NCBI GenBank assembly: GCA_006247105.1
Contig: VDLU01000030.1
Coordinates: 1 to 15,651, forward strand
Length of the DNA stretch: 15,651 nt
Reading direction: 5' to 3'
From: Giardia muris
Lineage: Eukaryota > Fornicata > Diplomonadida > Hexamitidae
Below are positions 8,122 to 15,651 of this stretch, piece after piece (within the stretch, counting starts at the first letter, position 1; each line of letters starts with the position of its first letter). The translations under genes and the position numbers were made by a program. The notes beneath the pieces are model-generated. The model was given only the letters and a program-made list of their open reading frames with translations. It did no database searches and was not told the origin of the DNA.

Positions 8122-8796
8122 TTACGCTTTGCGAGGTCGACGCTTGAGGGTCCTGCGCTTTCTGATCTCCCTCTCGACCTCGTCCCTCTGGAACCTCTCC
8201 TGGATCCTCTGGATGATGGGGTTGACCCCGGTGTGGTTGGCAGCGTGGACGCTCATGTCACCGCCTGCGTGCCAGTATACAGAGCCCGGGGTCCTGCAGA
8301 GGGGGCAGCGGTTCTCCCCCAGGAGGCACTGGTACATGGTGTTGAGGCACATGATTCTGTTACATGTGATGCTCTTCCTACATGCGTAACATCTGTAACC
8401 CCCGAAACGATTCCATCTGGGCCAAATGTCGAGACATATAATGCAGGAGCCCTCCCTCCTGTGGATCTCGCGACGGGTCTTGGTTGAGCGCTTGTAGGGA
8501 GCTTCGATGCGGTCGGCTTGTGCGGCCATCTCCCACGCGTCGGGGTAATTGCCCCACGTGGCGTCCACGCCCACGTCGTTGGGCATGCGCTCGGCGCGGA
8601 GCTCGGTGAAGATGGGCTCACTGTCCTCCTCATCCCTCCACGAGGGGGTGTCGGGGAGCCTCTTGGGCGCAGGCTCGGGCGTGGAGGAGGTGAGGGGGTG
8701 GGAGTGGAAGCCCCATTCGAAGCCCGTGAGCGGGGGAGGCGTGGAGGAGCTCGTGGTCGTGGTCGTGGAGCTGATCGAGATCTCCGACTCGCTCAT
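8122..8796 (-). CDS. All-cysteine RING-like zinc-binding protein, right paralogue, intact
   Basis: 224 residues. The start is MSESEISIS, followed by a long Ser/Thr/Pro-rich, probably disordered region (about 10-65). A conserved QADxxEAP stretch (93-100) leads into the zinc-binding block C118-x2-C121-x14-C136-x2-C139-x5-C145-x4-C150-x13-C164-x2-C167, with exactly the same spacing as the left paralogue and the shared segments FGGYRCYAC/GGYKCYAC and RCPLC/PCPLC. The tail (about 193-224) is highly basic and helical, ending KRRTLKRRPRKA, and could bind nucleic acid or act as a nuclear signal. The frame is open upstream to 8925, but I reject that 43-residue extension because it is array-like and lies before the A-rich initiator and hairpin. 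An E3-ligase-like role is plausible but not shown. It has no signal peptide or transmembrane helix, so it is not a variant surface protein. Confidence 0.85.
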   Translation of the reverse strand: MSESEISISSTTTTTSSSTPPPLTGFEWGFHSHPLTSSTPEPAPKRLPDTPSWRDEEDSEPIFTELRAERMPNDVGVDATWGNYPDAWEMAAQADRIEAPYKRSTKTRREIHRREGSCIICLDIWPRWNRFGGYRCYACRKSITCNRIMCLNTMYQCLLGENRCPLCRTPGSVYWHAGGDMSVHAANHTGVNPIIQRIQERFQRDEVEREIRKRRTLKRRPRKA

Positions 8797-8809
8797 CTTT
8801 TTCAGTCTT
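8797..8809 (-). promoter_or_regulatory. A-rich initiator before the right RING gene
   Basis: The minus strand reads AAGACTGAAAAAG directly before the ATG. The GAAAAAG part is identical to that of the left gene, which supports the choice of start in both. Confidence 0.55.
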
Positions 8810-8829
8810 CCGCTCGGTCGATTGAGCGG
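8810..8829 (-). promoter_or_regulatory. Hairpin upstream of the right RING gene
   Basis: CCGCTC and GAGCGG form a perfect 6-bp stem around an 8-base loop, 13 bases before the ATG. Geometry matches the hairpin of the left gene. It marks the right edge of the duplicated cassette; 8830-8870 is a short C-rich junction into the array. Confidence 0.5.
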
Positions 8830-11737
8830 ATTGGCAGCAGCCCCCCACAGCCCCCCCCAGCCCCCAAGTCCAAGCCCCCCCCAAAGAGCCCGAAGAGCCC
8901 CAAGTCCAAAGGTCCAAAGGTCCAAGCCCTCAAGTCAAGACCCCGAAGAGGACCGAGGACCCAAGAGACCCTCAAGACCAAGAAGATCCAGCCCAAGGCC
9001 CAACGCAAGAGCCCAAGCCCTCAGGGCCCTAGATCCCGAAGTCAAGAGACCCACAAGAGCCCAAGGCCCAAGGAGCCCCTAAGGTCAAGAGGACCGAGAA
9101 CCCCCAATGCAGGAGGACCCAGACCCAAGACCCAAGACCTCAGGCCAAAGCCCCCCGAGACCCCATCTTTCAATGCCCTAAGTCCGAGAGCCCGAAGAGG
9201 CCGAAGAGCTCAAGACCCCCCAGAGACCCCAGACCCAATGTAGGAGATCCCAAGGGCCCAAGACCCCAAGAAGTCAAGTCCCCCCAAGGGCCAGCCTTCA
9301 AGTCCAAGGCCCCAGACCCAAAGACCCTCTAAGGCCACAAGCCCTCAGGACCCCAAGACCCCATGCAGGAGGACCGAGGACCCAAGGGCCAGCCCAAGAC
9401 CGAGGCCTCAGGCCAAAGCCCACAAGTCTCCTTAAGACCCCAAACCCCAAGAAGCCAAGCCCAAGGTCCCAAGTCCAAGCCCCTCCAAAGAACCCGGAGA
9501 GCCCCAAATCCCCAAAGCAAGACCCTGAAGCCCTCAAGAGACCCCCAGCTCAAAGGCCCGAAGCCCACAAGCCCAAGAACCTCCTGAGACCCCAATGCAA
9601 GAGCCCAAGACCCCGAAGACCCCAAGGCCCCAAAGACCTCAGTCTCCAAGAGCTCAAGGGCCAGCCCCAAGCTCAAGGCCAAAGGCCCAAGACCCCCAGC
9701 CCAAGAAGACCCACCCCAAGAGCTCAAGGGCCCAAGCCCTCAAGGAGCTCAAGACCTCGAAAAGACCCCAGACCCCCCAAGGTCCAAGGCTCCAGCCTTC
9801 AATGCCCCAAGGCCCACAAGGCCCCAACGCAAGAGCTCAAGAGCCCAAGCTCACAAGTCTCCAAGTCCAAAGGCCCAAAGCCCCCCAAGCCCGAAGGCCT
9901 CAAGAGCTCAAGGCCCCAAATCCCCAAGAGGCCAAGCCCAAGGAGCCCCGAAGACCCCAACCCCCCAAACTCAAGAGGCCCAAGCCTTCAATACCCCCCA
10001 ACCCCCAAGACCCCAAGGCCTCAGACCAAAGGCTCCAAGAGCCCCAAGAGATCCCAAATCCGAAGGCCTCAAGAGACCCAAGGCCCCCAGCCCCCCAAGG
10101 ACCCAAGTCCAAGGCCTCAAGGCCCCAAGAAACCCCGAAGAGTCCAAGAGACCCAACCCAAGAAGACCCACCCCAAGCCCAAGGCCCCCAACACAAGACC
10201 CCGAGAGACCCAAGTCCAAAGGCCCAAGACCTCGAAGAGGACCCAAAGATCCACTGCAGGAGGACTCAAGAGCTTTAAGGCCCCCAAGACACCCAACCCC
10301 CCAAGGTCCAAGTTCTCAGAGCCCCAGACCTCGAAGACCCCCCCAAGCCCAAGGACCCAAGGCCCCAAGACTCCCAAGGTCCTAGATCCCGAAGAGCCCA
10401 AGACCCCCAGCCCAAGAGCTCAAGGTCCCAAAGCCCTCAAGGTCAAGAGGACCGAGAACCCCCAGTGCAGGAAGACCCAAATCCAAGATCCCCAAAGCCC
10501 AGTTTCCAAGTCCAAGGTCCCGAAGAGCCCCCAAGGCCGCCCAAGAAGACCCCAAGTCCAAAGACCAAAGCCTCTAAGACCCCCTAAGGTCCAATGCAGG
10601 AGGACCCCCCCCCAAAGACCCCCAAGCCGAGGCCCCCAATACAAGAGCCCAAGGCCCCTAAGACTCCCCAGAGATCCCAAGAGCTCAAGTCCAAGAAGCC
10701 CAAGACCCCATGCCTGAAGGTCCAAGACCCAAAGCCCGCAAGCTCATGGCTCCAAGACCCCTAAGAGCCCAAGGACCCCCGAGATCCCAGCATTCAATGC
10801 CCCCCAAGCCCAAGGCCTCAGGTCAAAGCCCCCAGCCTTCAAGACCCCAAAGCCCAAAAGCCCCCAAGACCCCAAGACCCAAGTCCCGAACTCAAGGCCC
10901 AAGAGACCCCAGACCCCCAAGAGCTCAAGGGCCCAAGCCTCCAAGTCCAAGAGCTTCAAGCCCCTAAGGAGCCCAAGCCCCCAGACCCCGAAGACCCCCC
11001 CAAAACCCAAGCCCCCAAGCTCACAAGTCCGAAGGCCCCCAAAGCCCCGACCTTCAAGACTCCAAGACCCCCTAAGTCTCCAAATCCGAGAGCCCCAAGC
11101 CCCCCAAGCCCCGAGCTCGAGGCTCGCCCAAGGACCCAAGCCCCAGCCTTCAAGTAGAAGACCCCAACACAAGGCCCCAAAGCTCAAGAGGACCCCAGCC
11201 CAAAGACCCAAGGCCACAAACCCAAGGACCCAAGAAACCCCCAAGACCAAGAAGACCCACCCCAAGGTCCAAGACCCATAGCCCCCGGTCTCCAAGCCCA
11301 AGGGACCAAAGACCCCCAAGAAGCCTCCCACACAAGAGCCCAAGCCGAGGGCCCAAGACCCTCAAGATGACCTCCAAGCCCAGGAGGCCAGCCTGAAGGC
11401 CCAAGTCCAAGGCCCCAAGGCCTCAAGCCCCCCCAAGGTCCAATGCAGGAGGACCCCCCCCCAAAGACCCCCAAGCCCGAAGGCCTCAAGGCCCCGAAGA
11501 GTCCAAGACCCCCAGCCCAAGAGCTCGAGGCCCAAGACCCCATGCAGGAGGACCCAAGGCCCAAGGAAAGACCCCCCAACGCAAGAGACCAGGACCCACA
11601 GCCCCCAGTCTCCAAGCCCAAGAGGACCCCCCCAAGCACCTAGTCTCCTAAAGCCCAAGACCCCCAAGGGGACTGAAGACCCAAAACTCCCCAAGTCCCC
11701 CAAAGACCCCAAGGCCCCAAGAAGACCCCAAGCCCAA

Positions 11738-11944
11738 GGCTCCAAGACCCCTAAGAGACCCCAGACCCAACCCAGACCCAAGAGCCCAAGACCCCCAAGA
11801 GCTCAAGGCCCCAGTGCAGGAAGACCCAAACCTCCAAGACCCCTTAGAGACCTCCAGCATAAGAGCTCAAGGTCCCAAAGCCCCAGACCCAAGGTCTCAA
11901 GTCCAGTCCAAGGCCCCCAGCCCTCAGGATCCCAGACCCCGAAG
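11738..11944. repeat. 207-bp exact duplication within the array, copy 1
   Basis: Identical base for base to 12790-12996, with a constant offset of 1052 bp. Beyond the end the copies diverge briefly (ACCCCAAGACC against AGCTCAAG) and then agree again for about 40 bp. Confidence 0.9.
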
Positions 11945-12429
11945 ACCCCAAGACCCAAGCCCCCCAAGGGGACCGAGGGCCCAAAGACCCAGGAAGCCAA
12001 GACCCCAAGACCCAAGCCCCGAGCTCAAAGCCCAAGAGCCCAATCCCCAACACAAGAGCTCAAGCCGAGGGCCCCCAGTCCAAGGAGCTCCAAGGGCCCA
12101 AGCCCAAGAGTCCCCGAAGCCCCCAAGACCCCGAAGAGGCCAAACCTCCAAGATCCCAAAGCCCAAAAGCCCCCAATGCCCCAAGACCCAGACCCCCCAC
12201 ACAAGAGCCCAAGCCGAGGACCCCCAGCCCCCCAAGGCCCCCAGACCCCAAAGAGACTCCAAGTCCCCCAAAACCCCAGTGCAGGAGGATCCAGGTCCAA
12301 GGGCCAGGAGCTCAAGGCTCAACCCCGAAGAGTCCCAGAGACCCGAGACTCCAAGACCCCCCAAGCCCGAAGGCCCCCGTTCAGGAAGCCACCCACACAA
12401 GAGCCCAAGCCGAGGACCCCCAGCCCCCG

Positions 12430-12448
12430 CAACACGACAACAGGCATG
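12430..12448. repeat. 19-base junction-like motif inside the array
   Basis: CAACACGACAACAGGCATG is exactly repeated at 15215-15233, where the array ends and the telomere-adjacent segment begins. A third version with three mismatches is at 13542-13560. Confidence 0.7.
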
Positions 12449-12789
12449 ATGCCTGAAGGTCCAAGTCCAAAGACCCAAGGCCCCAGACCCCAAGGCCCTA
12501 GATCCCGAAGGCCCCAAATCCCCCAAGGTCCAAGACCCAAGACCTCAGGTCCAAGGCCCACAGCCTTCAAGACTCCAAGTCCCCAAGTGTTCCCAAGCCC
12601 GAAGGACCCAAGGCCCCCAAGGCCCCAAAGCCCAAGGATCCAAGAAGCCCCAGCAACACAAGAGATCCCCAACCCCAAGGAGCCCAAGAGGCCGAAGAGA
12701 TCAAGACCCCCCAGAGACCCCAGACCCAATGCAGGAGATCCCAAGGTCTAAGACCCCCCAGCCCCAAGCCCTAAAGCCCACAAGCCCAT

Positions 12790-12996
12790 GGCTCCAAGAC
12801 CCCTAAGAGACCCCAGACCCAACCCAGACCCAAGAGCCCAAGACCCCCAAGAGCTCAAGGCCCCAGTGCAGGAAGACCCAAACCTCCAAGACCCCTTAGA
12901 GACCTCCAGCATAAGAGCTCAAGGTCCCAAAGCCCCAGACCCAAGGTCTCAAGTCCAGTCCAAGGCCCCCAGCCCTCAGGATCCCAGACCCCGAAG
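12790..12996. repeat. 207-bp exact duplication within the array, copy 2
   Basis: Partner of 11738-11944. Perfect identity in otherwise diverged array sequence indicates a recent segmental duplication or gene conversion, or an assembly duplication. Confidence 0.9.
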
Positions 12997-15077
12997 AGCT
13001 CAAGCCCAAGCCCCCCAAGGGGACCGAGGGCCCAAAGACCCAGCCTAAGTCCAAAGGCCCCCCAAACCCAAAGACTCAAGACCCCAAACCCAGACCCCCC
13101 AAGAGACCCCCAACACAAGAGCCCAAGGCCACAAGCCCCCCCAAGGTCCGAGGGCCCAAAGACCCTAAGCCCACAAGACCCAAGACCCCAGTGCAGGAGG
13201 ACCCAAGAGCCCAAGGGGACCAAGAGACCCTCAATTCCCCAAGACCCCCAAGAGCTCAAGGGCCCCAGCCTCCAAGCCCAAGGGCCCCAAGAGCCCACAG
13301 CCCGAAGGCCCCCAACCTAAGAGGACCGAGGACCCCAAGACCCAGCCCAAGATCCCGAACCCAAGGTCCAAGACTCCCAAGGCCCCAACGCAAGAGGCCA
13401 AAGCCTAGGGAGCCCCGAAGCCCCCGCAGACCCCGAAGAGTCCAAGAGCCCAAGGCCAGGAGGCCAGCCCAAGGTCCAAGACCCCCCAAGGCCCCAAGCA
13501 CCCCTCAAGGCCCCAAGCCGAGGGCCCCAGCAGGCCCCCAGCAACACGGCATCAGGTATGCCAAAGCCCAAGAGGCCCCCAACACAAGAGCCCAAGTCCA
13601 ACCAAGGGCCCCCGAGACCCCAGCCCAAGGAGCCCGAAGGCCCACAACCCTAAGCCCACAAGACCTAAGGCCCCAAGAGGATCCAAGGAGCCCAAGTCCA
13701 AGAGCTCAAAGCCTCAAGCCCCCAAAGACCCCGAAGAGGCCAGCTCAAGGCCCACAAGCCCCCCCAAGGTCCAAGTCCTCAGAGCCCCAGACCTCGAAGA
13801 CCCCCCCAGACCCCAAGAGCTCAAAGGCTGGCCCTAAGCCCAGGAGATCCCAAGCCTTCAAGGCCCGCAGTCCAAGGTCCAAAGCCCCGAAGACCCGCAA
13901 CCCCAGGGCTCCAAGCCCCCAAGAGCTTCAAGCCCCCCAAAGCCCAAGGCCCCAAGTCCCCAAATCCCCAAGAGACCCCCAACACAAGAGCCCAGCCCGA
14001 AGATTCAAGACCCCCAAGGGGACCGAGGACTCAAAACCCCCCAGTCCCCCAGAGACCCACAGCCCCCAAGACCCCCCAAGCCCAGGGAGCCCCGAAGCCC
14101 CCCAAGGCCCCGAGAGACCCAAGCCCAAGAGTCCAAGAGCCCAAGGCCAGGAGCTCAAGGCTCAACCCCGAAGACCCCCCAGACCCCCCAAGGGCCCCAG
14201 ACCCCAAACTTCCAAGGCCCCCAACACAAGACCCCAGGGCCACAAGCCCGAAGGCCCAAGCCGAGGGCCCCCAGCCTCCAAAGAGCCCAAACCTCCAAGA
14301 TCCCCCAAGACCCAAGACCCAAGGCCCGACCCAAGGCCCCCAGTCCAAGGAGCTCCAAGACCCAAGGGCCCCCCAAGGCCCACAACTTCGAAGACCCATG
14401 GCCCCCGGTCTCCAAGCCCAAGGACCCAAGGCCTCAGGTCCAAGGCCCCCAAGGCCCCAAGAGACCCCGAAGAGGCCTCCCATACAGGAGCTCAAGCCGA
14501 GGGCCCCCAGACCCCGCAGACCCAAGAGACCCCCTCAAGGTCCAAAACCCCAAAGACCCCTCAGAGACCCCAAGCCCAAGAGCTCAAGCCTCAACCCCGA
14601 AGCCCCCCAAGGCCCCCAAGACTCCCAGCCCCCCAAGCCCAAGGCCCCAAATCCCCAAGAGCTTCAAGCCCCCAAGCCCAAAGGCCCACCCCAAGGTCCA
14701 AGGACCCAAGTCTCCCTAAGACCCCGAAGCCCAAGAGGACTGAGGGCCCAAGACCCCCAAGAAGCCTCCCACACAAGAGATCCCCAACCCCAAGGAGCCC
14801 TAAGGCCCCAAAGCCCAAGGCCCCAAGTCCGAGGCCTTAGCCCAAAGGCCCCCCAAGGCCCCAATGCAAGAGCCCGAAGGCCTCAAGAGACCCCCAAGCC
14901 CCAGCCTAAGTCCAAGGTCTCAGTCCAAAGGCCCAAGAAGGCTCAAGTCCAAGGCCCCAAGGCCTCAAGCCCCCCCAAGGTCCGAGGGCCCAAAGACCCC
15001 CCAGAGACCCCATGCAGGAGGACCCAGACCCAAGAGCCCAAGACTCCCAAGGGCCCAAAGCCCGAGGGCACAAAGCC

Positions 15078-15164
15078 CTCAAGAGGACCCCGCAACCCCA
15101 AGACCCCAATGCAGGAAGACCTAGATCTCCAAGCCCCCCCCAAAGACCCCAAATCCCCCAAGAG
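15078..15164. repeat. 86-bp interspersed block, telomere-proximal copy
   Basis: Partner of 6336-6421, about 93 percent identical by eye. It sits within 170 bp of the telomere. Confidence 0.75.
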
Positions 15165-15214
15165 ACCCCCAAGAAGCCAAGCCCAAGGTCCCCAGCCCCC
15201 CCAAGAGCCCCCAG

Positions 15215-15330
15215 CAACACGACAACAGGCATGCAACAGTGCAACGACGCAACAGCAGCGCAACGCCAGATAAACGCCACCCGCCCCCACCCCCACCTCC
15301 ATCCCCGCCCCCACCATCCCATCTCCATCC
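15215..15330. other. Telomere-adjacent non-array segment
   Basis: About 115 bp that lacks CCCAAG words. It begins with CAACACGACAACAGGCATG, continues with GCAACA-type words (15232-15265) and ends in a C-rich stretch of CCACC and CCATC words up to the first telomere repeat. No gene is supported. It may be the conserved healing or attachment site of the telomere. Confidence 0.6.
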
Positions 15331-15651
15331 GGTAGGGTAGGGTAGGGTAGGGTAGGGTAGGGTAGGGTAGGGTAGGGTAGGGTAGGGTAGGGTAGGGTAG
15401 GGTAGGTAGGGTAGGGTAGGGTAGGGTAGGGTAGGGTAGGGTAGGGTAGGGTAGGGTAGGGTAGGGTAGGGTAGGGTAGGGTAGGGTAGGGTAGGGTAGG
15501 GTAGGGTAGGGTAGGGTAGGGTAGGGTAGGGGTAGGGTAGGGTAGGGTAGGGTAGGGTAGGGTAGGGTAGGGTAGGGTAGGGTAGGGTAGGGTAGGGTAG
15601 GGTAGGGTAGGGTAGGGTAGGGTAGGGTAGGGTAGGGTAGGGTAGGGTAGG
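15331..15651 (+). repeat. Telomere, (TAGGG)n
   Basis: About 64 copies of the 5-base unit TAGGG run to the window edge, G-rich strand 5' to 3' toward the end, as expected for a right-hand chromosome end. Two units are irregular: TAGG at 15403-15406 and TAGGGG at 15527-15532. TAGGG is the telomere repeat known from Giardia. Confidence 0.97.

Larger units (their letters stand above)
8870..15214. repeat. Subtelomeric C-rich, T-poor CCCAAG-word array, right arm
   Basis: About 6.3 kb of the same word mosaic as the left arm. Recurring words include TGCAGGAGGACCC or TGCAGGAAGACCC (near 9106, 9365, 10253, 10466, 10593, 11445, 11542, 11814, 12281, 12866, 13193, 15013, 15107), AACACAAGAGCCC (near 12051, 13110, 13580, 13981), AAGCCGAGGGCCC (near 11343, 12063, 14268) and CTCAACCCCGAAG (near 12318, 14161, 14591). 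A 31-base block around CCAGCCTTCAATGCCCCAAG is exact at about 7078 and 9779, so the two arms share an origin. Plus-strand open frames up to 549 codons (13191-14840) are products of the lack of T. They change frame every few hundred bases and have no domain. Confidence 0.85.

Noticed and set aside
7390..8796. The Cys-rich genes as Giardia variant surface proteins, given CxxC motifs and a KA ending in one
   Set aside because: They lack a signal peptide, a transmembrane segment and the CRGKA tail, and have a single eight-cysteine block instead of many CxxC repeats.
8797..8925. 43-residue N-terminal extension of the right RING protein
   Set aside because: It is Gly/Leu/Trp-rich like other array shadows, crosses the hairpin and A-rich initiator, and is absent from the paralogue.
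13191..15273. Long plus-strand open frames of 549 and 291 codons, and similar ones through the array
   Set aside because: T is so rare on this strand that stop codons hardly occur. The frames overlap one another, switch every few hundred bases, have no initiator or domain, and encode only Pro/Lys/Gln/Arg/Ser low complexity.

Overview
The window is a eukaryotic chromosome end. It starts inside the 3' part of a large-subunit rRNA gene and ends in about 320 bp of telomere made of the 5-base repeat TAGGG, with the G-rich strand running to the right-hand end. Several features point to Giardia or a close diplomonad relative. TAGGG is the Giardia telomere repeat, and rDNA next to telomeres is a known Giardia arrangement. 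Both real genes have an A-rich stretch directly before the ATG. One stop region carries an exact AGTRAAY-type Giardia poly(A) signal. A decayed CRESS-virus-like Rep remnant also fits, because such Reps are known to be linked to Giardia and Entamoeba. The species is not determined. The rRNA looks less GC-extreme than that of G. intestinalis, so a G. muris-like or undescribed lineage is possible (inference).

Layout, left to right. 1-~556: LSU rRNA 3' end, transcribed toward the telomere. ~557-2500: rDNA spacer, first a block of degenerate G-rich repeats, then a G-rich non-coding stretch, then a polypyrimidine block (~2100-2500) where the strand skew reverses. 2536-2567: an AT-rich stem-loop. 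2846-4112 (minus): a multiply frameshifted relic whose best match is the endonuclease half of a CRESS DNA virus Rep. 4094-4700: two diverged tandem copies of a non-coding unit that grade into the next region. ~4850-7265 and ~8870-15214: about 8.8 kb of a very T-poor, C-rich array built from CCCAAG-like words (minus strand CTTGGG), split by a two-gene cassette at 7364-8829.

The cassette is a tandem duplication. Each unit, read on the minus strand, has a small hairpin, an A-rich initiator, a gene for an all-cysteine RING-like protein that begins MSESEISIS, a stop codon, and then a 116-bp element. The two coding regions have diverged strongly, but the two downstream 116-bp elements differ at only two positions. 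The left gene has a one-base frameshift near its 3' end that makes it read into its own downstream element. These two genes are the only convincing intact or near-intact protein genes in the window. The long plus-strand open frames in the array and the rDNA spacer are composition artefacts.

At the right end the array gives way at ~15215 to a short non-array segment and then, at 15331, to telomere. G-strand polarity flips there: the array is G-rich on the minus strand and the telomere on the plus strand.
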